Shown here: in pieces, positions 46,501 through 54,935 of the stretch | Numbering within the stretch: the first letter of the stretch is position 1 | Layout of the letters: every line of letters begins with the position of its first letter | DNA from: Symsagittifera roscoffensis | Lineage: Eukaryota > Xenacoelomorpha > Acoela > Convolutidae | NCBI RefSeq assembly: GCF_963678635.1 | Contig: NC_087063.1 | Span: forward strand, 46,356,101-46,420,100 | Direction: 5' to 3' | Length of the DNA: 64,000 bases | Translations under genes and position numbers: made by a program | The notes under the pieces: model-generated | What the model was told of the DNA's origin: nothing | Database searches by the model: none | Seen by the model: the letters and a program-made list of their open reading frames with translations, nothing else

Positions 46501-48381
46501 TTGGCTGGCTTTAAAAGACGTTTCTGAAAGTAGACTACAGCGGTGGAAAAAAGTAATCAAACAGAGTTAATTTAGGCAGCTGGTCCACTCTGGCGGTGCA
46601 GTTTACATTTGTGAGGAACACGCTCTACTTCTTCATCCAGATGTATGCTCCCTCTGCACTCATAGTCATGGTCTCGTGGGTCTCCTTCTGGGTCGGCACC
46701 TCGTCTGTACCTGCACGCGCAGCTCTAGGTCAGTCATTATTGTTAGAATTAGGAGTAGAACCAGACTATTTCTATGTGCAGTTTTTAGATACTTTTTGCA
46801 GTTTTCCGCTTTTGACCACTCGAAAGACCTACAAACAAGTTTTTGTGTTCTTCCGGACCTTAGAAAGCCCTCGAATTATCGCAATGCAAAAAAACTTGGG
46901 ACCGGTGGGCTTCATACTTCTAATTTCAAGACTGGTTGTATAAAGATTCCAAAGTTTGACAATTCTTTACTAGTGGAATGTGATTTAAAAAGCTTTAAAC
47001 TGGTCAATAGGCCAAGAAATCAATGGTGGAAATACGTACCTGATTGCTTTCTGATTCTGCTCAGTTATAATGCACGCCACTTGAACAAGTTCAATGTTCA
47101 CGTTATTTCAGGCATCACAACAGTATTGACCCTGTTGACTATCATCACAGGAAGCAACAACAACATGCCCAAGATATCCTACATGAAGGCCATAGATGTC
47201 TACTTCGCCGGATGCTTCTTCTTCGTGTTCTGCTCACTCATCGAATTCGCCATGGTAACCATAGTGGCACAAATGCACTTGTTAGAGGATTGTTCAAACC
47301 AAAAAGTCTACTGGTCGTAAAATTTCTCAGGGATAATGCAAATTTGGAAGAGCGTAACTGCATTAGGATTTGTTTGCGGTTTTGTCGAAACATTACTTTT
47401 GAAACAGTTTTTCAAAGATCATGGCGCCCAGAACTGTCTGAAACTGAAAATAACCAAAAGATATGATATGTAAACTGATAACTGCAATGTTTTTTTTTCT
47501 CTAATTCCTCGCGATAGACGCAGTCAGTAAAGTATAATCAACAAAACTACCATGTATCGGATATTCTTTTTTGTTGCAAACCATTCTTTTTAAACCATTT
47601 CCCTCCCCAGGTGTGCTACTTGAACGTGCAGAGGGGCATCTATGACCCGGAGCAGGCGGCTGCCTACAACTACCTCTACCACAACAACTCAGACGACGAC
47701 TTCGTCACTCTACCTCACTCTTACGGGGAGGAGAGAAGTCCATACAAACTAGCATCCAAGGTCAGATAAAATAGTTCGTGAACTTGAAGTTTGTGATAAA
47801 TCAGAAATAACCACTCCGTTGCCTTCCGATGTCGAACCAAAACCTCCCCATACACTCGAATGAAACAGACAACTCTTGTAACTTTGACATCTCATGAAGG
47901 ACCAATGGATTAGGGTAAAATTCATGTACCTACCAGAAAGCAAGCTCGTGGTTGATCTGGTGTGATATTATTTTGAAGCTTTTTCAGCTGCAATTTTGTT
48001 TTTTAAATGATATCTGAATGTCGAGAAAAAATTGTCAGAACATTTTGTTTGTTTTTTTTTTTTTAGAAAAAGAGAAACTCGTTGGTATCCGAGAAGCCTA
48101 GCTTCAGAAACAGCAGTTCTTCTCTGCACAGAAAACCTTCGGTCGATTCTGCCGAAAGTAATGCCAAGGTCATCAGTCCCAAAAAGTCTGAAAAATATTT
48201 CAGTTTCAACTTGTTTACCCTCCTTTGCTCCTGTCGCAACTCCAGTGACAATCAGGCTTCGGAGAACTGTCTGTCGCATAATGTGGATTTGATTGACACC
48301 TACTCACGATACCTTTTCCCTCTCTCGTACTTAATTCTAAACCTAATGTACTGGTACTTTTATAAATATTGCATAACTTAA
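28546..48381 (+). CDS. Cys-loop ligand-gated anion channel (GABA-A/RDL/glycine-receptor type), ten exons
   Basis: A pentameric plasma-membrane receptor subunit, predicted chloride-selective. Exons: 28546-28604, 31414-31619, 42338-42405, 42721-42938, 44514-44596, 44922-45056, 46576-46728, 47112-47254, 47611-47760, 48067-48381; all GT/AG, phases agree, 509 aa. Residues 1-19 (MSTRYILVRIIFLFPWICT) are a signal peptide. The ligand-binding domain has NNYENRLRPGPKG, YFRQFWVDSRLQFN, loop-A-like WLPDSFF and the Cys loop C191-PMNLRYFPMDTQV-C205 with exactly 13 residues between the cysteines. M1 is about 271-296; V301-PAR-A305 precedes M2 (PAR is the anion-selectivity motif), with 2' Ala, 6' Thr and 9' Leu as in RDL; M3 about 333-356; M4 about 481-505 (YSRYLFPLSYLILNLMYWYF). 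The M3-M4 loop (~125 aa) is Ser/Lys-rich with possible kinase sites (RKPS). N-glycosylation sequons: NVS, NKS, NDT, NYT, NRS. The loop-B glutamate of GABA and glycine receptors is Ala210 here, so the ligand is uncertain. Confidence 0.95.
28930..29312 (+). mobile_element. Element A, degenerate copy 3 (receptor intron 1)
   Basis: Recognised from TTCACTTGTGATCATTTTTTAGGTTAT, TTAACGCGCAATATATA and an end reading TTAGGGTTTCACCTTGATAC then TAGCAGTTTTGT. The hairpin is decayed. This is an old copy. Confidence 0.5.
29870..30345 (-). mobile_element. Element A, degenerate copy 4 (receptor intron 1)
   Basis: Carries GTTCCGACTGCAATTTAAGG, TTTGGAACGATTTCGCAGA, CACGCGTTTTAGCACGAAAT and GTCGACATTTGTCTGGAGAA in the family order, with many substitutions. 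Confidence 0.55.
30490..30718 (-). mobile_element. Element A, internally deleted copy 5 (receptor intron 1)
   Basis: Both ends are well preserved (AGACTGCTCGTATCAG...; ...CGAAAGTCGGAACAAAAA), but the central ~310 bp with the GCGCG palindrome is missing. A short version generated by internal deletion. Confidence 0.7.
31685..32002. mobile_element. Foldback element built from iterated GGGGCGAAATGTG motif (receptor intron 2)
   Basis: About 318 bp whose two halves are inverted copies of each other. The left arm contains six variants of CACATTTCGCCCCT, the right arm six variants of AGGGGCGAAATGTG, spaced by short linkers such as CCAGTAATTTATG. The outer ends (AGGTATT.. / ..AATACCT) are also inverted. 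The centre (about 31820-31855) is unique. No coding capacity. The GC-rich motif is foreign to the AT-rich surroundings. Confidence 0.75.
32005..33143. mobile_element. TIR element with iterated AAAAATGCTTATCATACA motif (receptor intron 2)
   Basis: The ends are CCCGGGTTGA and TCAAGCCGGG (inverted, 9 of 10 matching), flanked by TA on both sides (32003-32004 and 33144-33145), as in Tc1/mariner-type targets. Inside the left end, versions of AAAAAATGCTTATCATACA occur near 32028, 32068, 32200 and 32408; near the right end they occur at about 32950, 32985, 33015 and inverted at about 33085 and 33112. Length 1139 bp. No transposase ORF, so a non-autonomous MITE-like element. Confidence 0.65.
33527..34073 (+). 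mobile_element. Element A, copy 6 (receptor intron 2)
   Basis: Starts TTGTTCCGACTTTCGATACG and contains the GCGCGATATAATTCGCGC palindrome. Ends ATACGAGCAGTCTTGT; the terminal hairpin is altered (CAGTCGGAAAAAACAGTAA in its place). Confidence 0.75.
34080..36240. other. Receptor intron 2, repeat remnants
   Basis: 34232-34288 is an 18-bp unit repeated about three times (AAGGCGACAACTCTTAAC and variants). 34840-35245 is a copy of the dispersed repeat also seen at about 955-1505: it begins with the reverse complement of AAACACACTCAAACACGAAG-like text and ends GTGCCACTTGCACAGTAACC then GGCTATCCTTGTT. Around 35350-35430, GTGTGGCACAGTGGCTCTAGC resembles a tRNA A-box region. 35450-36240 shows nothing recognisable. 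Confidence 0.45.
36243..36783 (-). mobile_element. Element A, copy 7 (receptor intron 2)
   Basis: The best preserved copy: ACAAGACTACTCGTATC, hairpin CAGGGCGAAGCCCTG, GTTCCGACTGCC, the central palindrome GCGCGAATTATATCGCGC, and the end TTTCGTATCGAAAGTCGGAA followed by CAAT. About 541 bp. Confidence 0.8.
36952..37080. mobile_element. Element B end fragment (receptor intron 2)
   Basis: Begins TTACGAGGCCAAACTGTGC and continues through GTAAGCGGATTCCGCAACA to TGGATTCCACAAACAAATG. This matches the reverse complement of the last ~130 bp of the complete element at 43336-44132. Confidence 0.65.
37100..39420. other. Receptor intron 2, no recognised feature
   Basis: No repeat copy or exon is evident. 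On the minus strand 37468-37761 is open for about 98 codons with protein-like composition (HFEDEPYFEIYVSYVDLENK) but has no ATG and no recognisable family; it may be a fragment of an unrecognised mobile element. Confidence 0.3.
39425..39850 (+). repeat. tRNA-like promoter relics (SINE-like) in receptor intron 2
   Basis: 39425-39500 has an A-box-like TGCCTAGTTGGTAAGC. About 39790-39840 has a perfect B-box GGTTCGAATCC at 39823-39833, preceded by CAGGTAGTT. Neither folds into a complete tRNA by eye. They may be two ends of one SINE or two fragments. Confidence 0.35.
40556..40720. repeat. 53-bp tandem repeat, about three copies
   Basis: The unit contains GAATCCAGCAACAAAAAG, TACAAATCTATTGAAGAATC and CGGTGACAAAAAGTG. 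The first two copies are nearly identical; the third is diverged. Confidence 0.8.
40970..41056 (-). mobile_element. Element A terminal fragment (receptor intron 2)
   Basis: CGTCAAAAATCGCTTGTCAA, AAAAGTCGAACTTTG, CCCCGAGCTCAAATATTCCG and TCACTTTC..CGAAAGT match the end of element A. The rest is absent. Confidence 0.6.
41336..41876 (+). mobile_element. Element A, copy 8 (receptor intron 2)
   Basis: A well preserved copy: TTGTTCCGACTTTCGATACG start, central GCGCGATATATTTCGCGC palindrome, CCGGAACATT, then the hairpin CAGGGC-ATC-GCCCTG and ATACGATCAGTC. It ends about 460 bp before the third receptor exon. Confidence 0.8.
41880..42337. other. End of receptor intron 2
   Basis: AT-rich DNA with a TTTATTTATTTATTTA run near 42127. 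No exon or mobile element is seen. The acceptor is TTGTTTCAG at 42329-42337. Confidence 0.5.
43336..44132. mobile_element. Element B: TIR transposon with GCGGAATCCGC palindromes (receptor intron 4)
   Basis: 797 bp flanked by TA on each side (43334-43335, 44133-44134). The terminal inverted repeat is CGAGGCCAAACTGTGCA at the left and its complement TGCACAGTTTGGCCTCG at the right. The interior is packed with the palindrome GCGGAATCCGC or GTGGATTCCAC, at least ten sites on both strands. No transposase is visible. TA targets and TIRs suggest a Tc1/mariner-like or similar DDE-mobilised element. Related pieces lie at 21896-22083, 36952-37080, 52445-52631 and 54130-54347. Confidence 0.75.
43566..43655. 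repeat. Iterated TGTAAGTGGAATCCGCAAA motif inside element B
   Basis: Five consecutive units of 18-21 bp, each combining GTAAGT or GTAAGC with GGATTCCGC or GGAATCCGC. GTAAGT is also the consensus splice donor, so this is a cluster of five donor-like sites within a receptor intron. Confidence 0.75.
45225..45879. mobile_element. hAT-superfamily non-autonomous element with perfect 8-bp TSD (receptor intron 6)
   Basis: The element is 45233-45871 (639 bp). The left end is CAGGGGCGGATTTAGG, the right end TTAGATCCGCCCCTG; this TIR is typical of hAT elements. The target duplication CTTAAGCA occurs at 45225-45232 and again at 45872-45879. Long G and C runs lie just inside both ends. No transposase ORF. 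The exact TSD indicates a fairly young insertion. Confidence 0.9.
46005..46386. mobile_element. Second hAT-type copy, left-truncated (receptor intron 6)
   Basis: Homologous to the interior and right end of 45233-45871: CCGACCCAAAGGGTCCCCC, TTTTTGGCTGAC, GCTTTGGGAGAGCTCGGAAA, ending CTAGATCCGCCCCTG at 46386. The left ~50 bp, including the TIR, are absent; in their place an 18-bp segment (GCCACTTAAGGATTTCCC) is duplicated near 45970 and 45991. Confidence 0.75.
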
Positions 48382-48383
48382 AC

Positions 48384-48389
48384 ATTAAA
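48384..48389 (+). promoter_or_regulatory. Candidate poly(A) signal ATTAAA for receptor gene
   Basis: ATTAAA lies 3 bp after the receptor stop codon. The nearest AATAAA (48904-48909) is inside the inserted LTR, so it was probably not the ancestral signal. Confidence 0.3.
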
Positions 48390-48564
48390 ACGATGATGTT
48401 GTTTTAAAAGCTCAGAACACAAATGCTAGGCAATTTTTTTTCTGATGCTGTCAGATACTAAACAGTTGCTCAGATGTTCCGACCAATGTTTAAATTCACT
48501 TTTATTATTTATGTGCAAATGAATAATCAAGAGTTTAAAAACCACTTTTTTGGAGCCAGAACTT

Positions 48565-48946
48565 TGAGTTTAAGTCCGGGTGGCTCACTCATAGAGTATT
48601 TTCAGATAAGGTACTGTTTGTCACGCTATCTTATTTTCGGCCGGATGATCAAGGCAAATTCTTAGTCTAATACCGATTTTAACCTTACTCTTATATCTCC
48701 TAGTCTGAATAGATCCACTGTATACTGGTACTTGCGAGATAGGTATCAGAAACTGTTCTGAAATAGAACGGCTGTTTGCTAAGTTATATTCAACTTGTTC
48801 TGTTGCTGAAACTATGAATAGTTTCAGCTATACAATTTATAGTAAGTGTTAGTTATGGATCAAGATTGGTTAATTAGAAATACTTTACAGAGATAGTTTT
48901 ATCAATAAAATAATTGGATATGAATACTAGTTTTAAATTGGTTCCA
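48565..48946 (-). repeat. 3' LTR of element E
   Basis: 382 bp. In element orientation it runs from TGGAACCAATTTAAAACTAG to GGACTTAAACTCA. Similarity to the other LTR stops exactly at these ends. It contains CGCAAATACCAGTATACA, shared by all copies, and a short inverted repeat (GAAACTATTCATAGTTTC). Confidence 0.85.
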
Positions 48947-50934
48947 CCCATCCGGGGCTTAGAGAGTTATAAGTTTTAATTTTTATTTTAAAGAAGGACG
49001 GATGGCGAGATTCTTTGATTCCTAGAGTAGACTCGTTTGAAGCAGTGACTACGTGAAAGAAAAGAAAGTTACAGTTGCTCGTGTTGCGGAGTAGTTGTCT
49101 TCTTACATGATCGCCGGGAGAAAACTAAAAAGGAAAGGTGAAACACACGTGTAGAATTGGTGAGTGTTTTTTATATTTGTGTTAGTAATATTTAGAGATG
49201 ACATTAAAAAAACTGAGTCATCTAAGTCCATGCGTGGTGAGTTAAAAAAAACTGGGCAGGGGGAAGAGGTGAGGCCCGAAGTTGAAATGAGGGAGTCGTG
49301 GCGTTGAAGATTGAATGGATAAGAAAGGGAACAGTTGAGGGGTCCAACTTGTCGGCTCATCGTGTGTTAAAAAAAAGATTGTTTTAAGAACGAAGATTTG
49401 AGTTATGTGGTTGTTCTACATACTGTTCGTATGTGTCGTCTATAGTTGGTTGTTGGTGTGCTATATGAGATATGGGGATACGTTTTAAGTTATTAATATG
49501 ATTTGGTCCTTCAGAGGTCGAAGGTTATTTCTATAGCTTTGTGATACTAATGATAATGGATGGTTATTGTGTAACCTATATTAATATGATGGTCCTGTGG
49601 ATTTTATATATTTATTTTCTGGTGGAATGTCGCATGAGTTTGCTTTTGTAGAAATATTTTTCATTGTTTTCACTGATTTGTGCATCAAGAAATTTTTTAT
49701 TATTAGAAGTTGAAAATATTCGGAAAAATCCTGCAAATATAATGCTTGCTACACTAGCTTGTCTATTGAGTTGTGTATGTTTTTCGTATGTAGTATGAAT
49801 TCTTTTTAAAAATGGAAAAAATATTTGTAACATTAAGCATTGCGTATAATATAGTCAATCTTTCTAAGATATAGTAAGGCCATCCTAGAAATGCAAGGAG
49901 TTCATTTTTGATGCGTGAACTATAATGAATCATGCTAGGATTTTTTCAAGATCAACTTTTATTATTTGTGATATTTCATTATCAGTGAGTGGTTCACGGA
50001 TTGTGTCTTGAAAATGTGAGAAAATAATTTTTTCTTGTCCTACTATTGCGTGTCAAGATTTTTGCGGTGGAGATACACAAAATGTGTCGTTTGTTTCTAA
50101 TTTAGAATCATAGCTATAAATGTTGAAAAAATGATTGTTTGGGAAGATTGAATTTGCTCTTTGTGAATTTGGGTGTTGTGTATTTGGGATATATTTTGTG
50201 AAAACCTAGAGTCTTACTAGTTTAGGAAGTTATGAAATTTCAACTCTGCTTTATAGATGATGCTGTTCTGGATTCCGATTTCAAAGACTATTTTTGGTTG
50301 ATTATTGGTATAATTTTATCTGCAATCAAATCCCGAAGATTGTGAAGTTCTTGTATTGTGGTTGAGTCAGATTCTGAAACTGCGTTTCGTGTTTTAGAAA
50401 ATTTATGTTCCATAATTTGCATTTGTTTCGTGATTTTTGCCCTCCGAATTGTTTGTTTTTCGATCTGATGTATCCTTTTTTTGTTTAAGTAGTGTAATTA
50501 CAAGATCGTGTCTTTCGTTTTTGATTAAACAATTTTTGAGTACTATACTTTATTTGCTTCCTAGATTATCTGTTGAAATAAGTGTTAGAAAATTAGTTGC
50601 AAAATCCAGGGGTTAGATTTTTATATTTCCTAAACTGTTAGTTTTTACAATTTTTGAGTGGCTATCCTAATCTTTGGGAAAATTTGTCGAGGGTAGATGA
50701 GTAGGAGAGAGAAAATATCAAATCTTAAGAATGTTTTGTATTTTGTTGAAATTTAAAGTTAAATTTAAGAAAAACATAGTTAATCTTACTTAGGGTTTTG
50801 ATTTGTGATCGAGCGTTGGAGAATTGTAAATCAACCCACAAATTTCAGGTATAATTAAAACACAATTAGATCGTTAGTTACTATTTCAGAGCTTCCTAAA
50901 ATTTTAAGGGTTTTCGTCTGGGTCAACGAAGAGG

Positions 50935-51270
50935 TGGGGCTCAAGTGAAGGATGGATAACCGAAGTTCTTCACTGTTTATCTTAATTATACTGGTTAGTT
51001 TTCCTAAAAAATTCTATAAGTCCTGGTTGTTTGATAAGGGTTGGAGAGTAGAGAGAAGGAATCGACGTTTGAGGTTGTTAGACACTTTAAAATATGAGGT
51101 GGGGAGAACAAAGTTCTTCTCATTGATCCAAGGGAAGCCTTGATGATCAGCTGATTTGAGTGAAAAAAAATTAATTAAAGTTTAATTAAAGATCCAAGGA
51201 AAGCCTTCATGATCTGTTTTTAAAATGAATTTCAATTATCAAAGGGCAAGAACATGCCTTGAGAAAAAAA
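50935..51270 (-). repeat. GATCATCAAGG..CCTTGGATC repeat block in element E (minus copy)
   Basis: Two copies of the motif (GATCCAAGGGAAGCCTTGATGATC at about 51126 and a variant near 51190). Nearby text TTCTTCACTGTTTATCTTAA and GAATCGACGTTTGAGGT matches the complement of 63040-63260 in the array. Confidence 0.7.
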
Positions 51271-51716
51271 ATTCAATAAAAAATTAATTTTAAGAAGAAG
51301 TTATAGAATTAAAATTATTTTTACAGTTGAAGTTTTGATTTAAGTTAGTTTTTGAATAAATTTGGTTATGTTTTGGGTGATGAAGCGGGTATGAAGAAGA
51401 AAAACGGTTTCTTGAGAAGCAATAAGTTTTTTTATAATTTTAAATAACTTTAACGTCAAAATTCCCTAGTAACTAATTTTGTATTTTTATACAATAGAAT
51501 GTGATTTTACAAAATTTTCAAAATTGAACACTGAAAATTTGTGTATCTTTTTATCAGTCGTTAGTGTCGTTTTAATTTATAGCAATCAGTCAAACTATTC
51601 TTCAAATAAAATAATATTCTTGTCAATAATTGAAAATATAAATTTACTGCATAGAGTATTCTGAAGACAAATACTCTTTGCGGTTCGTACTACCATATAG
51701 TATTTTGATTTGTTGC

Positions 51717-51845
51717 TCAATCGATATTCACGCTGTGATCTTGTTCGCCGTTCAATACCTGATAGTTCTCGTTTTGTTTGAGTATTGGCGTAGATTCATT
51801 GCGACGTAGAGTCATATCTATTAAATTGTCTATTTCATCTAACAT
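51717..51845 (-). CDS. Small ORF of element E (42 codons, minus copy)
   Basis: An ATG about 80 bp inside the 5' LTR opens a 42-codon frame beginning MLDEIDNLIDM. Its first ~17 codons align without gaps to the small ORFs at 55415, 58350 and 61671 (MFDC.xNLMSISLCL); it then diverges and stops earlier. The position right after the primer-binding site would suit a leader peptide or the start of a gag-like protein. Function unknown. Confidence 0.4.
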   Translation of the reverse strand: MLDEIDNLIDMTLRRNESTPILKQNENYQVLNGEQDHSVNID

Positions 51846-51937
51846 TTTGCAATTTCGCAATTTTGGTCTTTTCCTAGTTCTAATTTGCTGAATCTAAGTT
51901 AGTTAAGTTCTCGTTCGAGAATTTTGGTCGCACCAGA

Positions 51938-52343
51938 CGAGTTTATGCTGAGGTAGCATACTCATAAATTAATTTTAGATAAGGTACACCGTCTGTTCGT
52001 CATGCTGAACTTATTTTACACCGTCTGATCTTATTTTCGGCCGGATAGATTCGTGCAACTTCTTAGTTCAATACCAATCTTAATCTTACTCTTATATCTC
52101 CTAGCTTCAATAGATCTAGTGTATACTGGTATTTGCGAGTTAGTCTTGCAGCCTGTCCAAAATGAAAACAACTGTAGTCTAAGATTAAAATAGTTCTGGT
52201 GCTGAAACTACAAGTAGTTTCAGCACTACAATTAATTGTCAGTGTTGGTGATGGAATGTGATTGGTTAGTTAGTAATATTTGATAGGGATATTTTTATCA
52301 ATAATAAAACTGGTTCATAAATACTAGTCCAGAACTGGTCCCA
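51938..52343 (-). repeat. 5' LTR of element E
   Basis: 406 bp in element orientation: U3-like 52343-52138, then R-U5-like 52137-51938 starting CGCAAATACCAG. The U3 carries a short inverted repeat around GAAACTACTTGTAGTTTC. The matching U3 of the plus-strand LTR at 54936 has a TATA box. Confidence 0.8.
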
Positions 52344-52444
52344 GAACTTTTTCTGGAAAAGGGTTTTTGACCTATATTGATGCCTTCACTTCCTTCATTG
52401 ACCCTCAAAATGTAGAGCAAAAAAGAGAAAGAAGTTTACAGAAA

Positions 52445-52631
52445 GAAACCAACTTACGTTTGCGGAATCCGCAACAAAACAAATATGCCGACAAAATTTC
52501 CGTAACAGGTATTTGAATGCGGAATCCACTGAAATTTTGTCACTGGAATTCACTTACATATTAGAACAGTTTTAAAGACTTGTCTCTGAAATCCAGGAAC
52601 ACACAGACACAAAACTGTGCGCCTATCCAGA
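52445..52631. mobile_element. Element B end fragment upstream of array unit 1
   Basis: TTTGCGGAATCCGCAACAAA, then the subterminal block GGAATTCACTTACATATTAG to CACAAAACTGTGCGCCTATC as at 54130-54327. The outermost ~20 bp (TGCACAGTTTGGCCTCG) are missing; the sequence passes directly into element E at about 52632. Confidence 0.65.
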
Positions 52632-54125
52632 TGGATACGATCTTGTAATTACGTCACATAAACAAAATATGATTCATCAGAACGAAAAACAAACATGTAA
52701 GAAGGCAAAAATCACGAAACTAAAACAAATTTTCGAAGGAAGTTTTTCTAAAACACGAAACGTAGTTTCAAATCTGACTCAACCACAAAACAAGAACTTC
52801 AAAGTCTTCGAGATTTGACTGCAGATCAAAGTAAACCAATTATCAACCAAAAATAATTTTCGGAATCAGAATCCACAACAGCATCATCTATAAAATGTAA
52901 AGCAGAATTGAAAGTTCATACCTTCCTAAACCAGTAAGACTCTATAATTGGAATCAACCAAAAAAGCATATCGTAATTCCCGGCAAAAATTGATTAAATA
53001 AGTTGAAAATTTTGACGATAAATCTATTCCTCCCCTTTTCATCCACCCACAAAGCGATCCCGCTGGAGGACAAGTGCAACTTTGCCATAATCTAATCGCA
53101 AATTTGTTCGATAAAAAAATAGCCCATGTAAACAAAAATGTCCTGAAGTAAAAATCAAAAAACAAGTAACCGATCACTATATACCAGGCCTTAGTAATAT
53201 CACTTCACATTACGGTATATTTACCATCGAAGTTCTACCACCACAATCATCAAATCATCAACCACGCCGAATACAAACAGATGATACAGAATTAGATTTT
53301 TCAAAGGTTTTCACATAAAATATAACAAAAATAGAGCACCCAAGTTCACAAAGAGCAAAATCGATCTTAACAAACAATGTTTTTTTCATCATTTATAGCT
53401 ATGTTTCTATATTAGAAGCAAACGGCACATTTTATGTATCTTCACCGCAAACATCTCGGCAATAGTAGGACATGAAAGAAATCTTTTCTCACAATTTTAA
53501 GTGTGACCCACTCACTGATAATGAAATGTCACAAATAATACAAATTAATCTACAAAAAATCCTAACATGGTTCATAATAGATTATTTTCAACACAATTTA
53601 AAATTAATCTCACTAGCCAGATGAAACAACATTAGCAGACGGAACAGATTGTGTATGGACCCAGACTGGTCTCACATTTTGTTTTTTAAAATCCCAAATA
53701 AAATTCCAAGTACAGCAATTGCTACTTTGTATGTACACAAAGACTATTTAAGAGTACCGCCACCCACAACTAACACTACAACTGTAATTAATAAAACAAA
53801 GTTTTTTGATAGAGCAAGCAAAAACAGCTTAACTTTATCATCCATCAATACCCAGGAAACCCTTATTGGAACTAGAAAATTGGCACCACAGGACATCAAA
53901 ACTCAATAACCTATGTGAATTAGAAAGAGTTCAAATATTACAATCTGTGGCATTATCAGTACTCAAAATACCTTACGCAGGATGTCTAGTATCAGGCAGC
54001 CGCCTTAATTTCATTGATAACATTCTTTAGTATGTTACCTGCGCTAAAATTTTCACAACTTTACGTTTTGAAGATAAAAGATGCTACCAAGGCATACCAA
54101 TATTCTTTAAAAAATAAAGTACATT
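52632..54125 (+). pseudogene. Element E body, array unit 1 (no LTR, decayed long ORF)
   Basis: Homologous to the coding part of units 2 and 3, but more diverged and broken by stops and frameshifts. A 5'-terminal basic stretch (about 52690-52780) is followed by the long-ORF region: FIHPQSDPAG-like at about 53040, SPQTSRQ-like at about 53445. The stretch 53649-53909, containing VHKDYLRVPPPTTN, is open here where units 2 and 3 are interrupted. The family is not recognised. The unit lacks its own LTR and is bounded on both sides by element B fragments. Confidence 0.6.
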
Positions 54126-54129
54126 TTAT

Positions 54130-54347
54130 AGATATTTGTCAGTGGAATTCACTTACATATTAGAATATTTTTAAAGACTTGTCTCTCGAATCCAGGAACA
54201 TACAGACTCTGGAATCCAGGAACATAGATACTTTTTCAGTGGAATTCACTTACATATTAGAACATTTTTAAAGACTTGTCTCTGGAATCCAGGAACCCAC
54301 AGACACAAAACTGTGCGCCTATCCAGTGCACAGTTTGGCCTCGTAAT
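54130..54347. mobile_element. Element B end fragments downstream of array unit 1
   Basis: Two consecutive subterminal segments (CAGTGGAATTCACTTACATA at about 54138 and again at 54228), then the complete right end GTGCGCCTATCCAGTGCACA leading into TTTGGCCTCGTA. Same orientation as the fragment at 52445-52631. Confidence 0.65.
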
Positions 54348-54544
54348 GAATTAATTAACTAAAAGGATGAAACTAAGTCTATCACACCTTGTTTAGTTTG
54401 AGCTGACTCAATATGACCACTGATTTTAGATTTTGATGTAATTATTGAACTTAGTAAAATTGATTCTTAGTTGTATATGGTAAAAAAAAATTGATATTCG
54501 CTTAACTCATAAGATTGAGAAAAGGATGAACACACTTTTAAGCA

Positions 54545-54920
54545 CGGACCAAAACATTTAAGGGAAGAGGCTCCGGATTTGAGGGGCGACCTATCTCCCT
54601 GCAAACCCCTCCAACTCTGGTTGCCAACATTTTTCTAAAAGTACCCCATTTGATTCTTTTTTTTTTTGCAGAAAGCCATGGCTGAGGGACCAAAAAACGT
54701 TTATAAAGGCGCCTTTAGTGCCAATTGAAGCTAATTTTGAGGGGAAACCCTTCATGAAAACGCAAATGGAAACGTTCAAAAATTCCTAAAACGGTATTTC
54801 GGCTTGTTTTTGTCTTCAAATTACCTAAATCGAGTTTTCATAGTTTTTTGAGACAGCTAAAAAAAAACAATTTGATCAACCTGATTAAAGGTCAACAAAA
54901 CTTCTGAAAAGGTTTCGGAA
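54545..54920. mobile_element. Degenerate hAT-type relative
   Basis: Shares interior blocks with 45233-45871 in the same order: TGGCTGAGGGACC, AAAGGCGCCTTTAGTGCCAA, AAAACGGTATTTCGGC and AATTTGATCAACC. The ends no longer show a clean CAGGGGCGG repeat. Confidence 0.45.
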
Positions 54921-54935
54921 ACCGCTACTTAAAGT

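Larger units (their letters stand above)
48559..52349 (-). mobile_element. Complete LTR retroelement, element E (minus orientation)
   Basis: The element is 48565-52343 (3779 bp) flanked by the 6-bp duplication GAACTT (48559-48564 and 52344-52349). In element orientation the 5' LTR is 52343-51938 and the 3' LTR is 48946-48565. They start TGG(A/G)ACCA and end CTCA or CTCG, near the usual TG...CA. Two bases after the 5' LTR is TGGTGCGACCAAAA, a plausible primer-binding site. The ~3 kb interior is homologous to the plus-strand array at 52632-64000: a small ORF, GATC/AAGG repeats, a basic coiled-coil-like stretch and a decayed long ORF. No reverse transcriptase, RNase H, integrase or protease is recognisable, so it is non-autonomous or of an unfamiliar type. 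The LTRs differ at perhaps a fifth of positions by eye. Confidence 0.8.

Noticed and set aside
46676..47320. 214-codon open stretch read as a separate protein
   Set aside because: It reads through exon 7 in the wrong frame and only joins the true frame in exon 8; kept only as an intron-retention observation.
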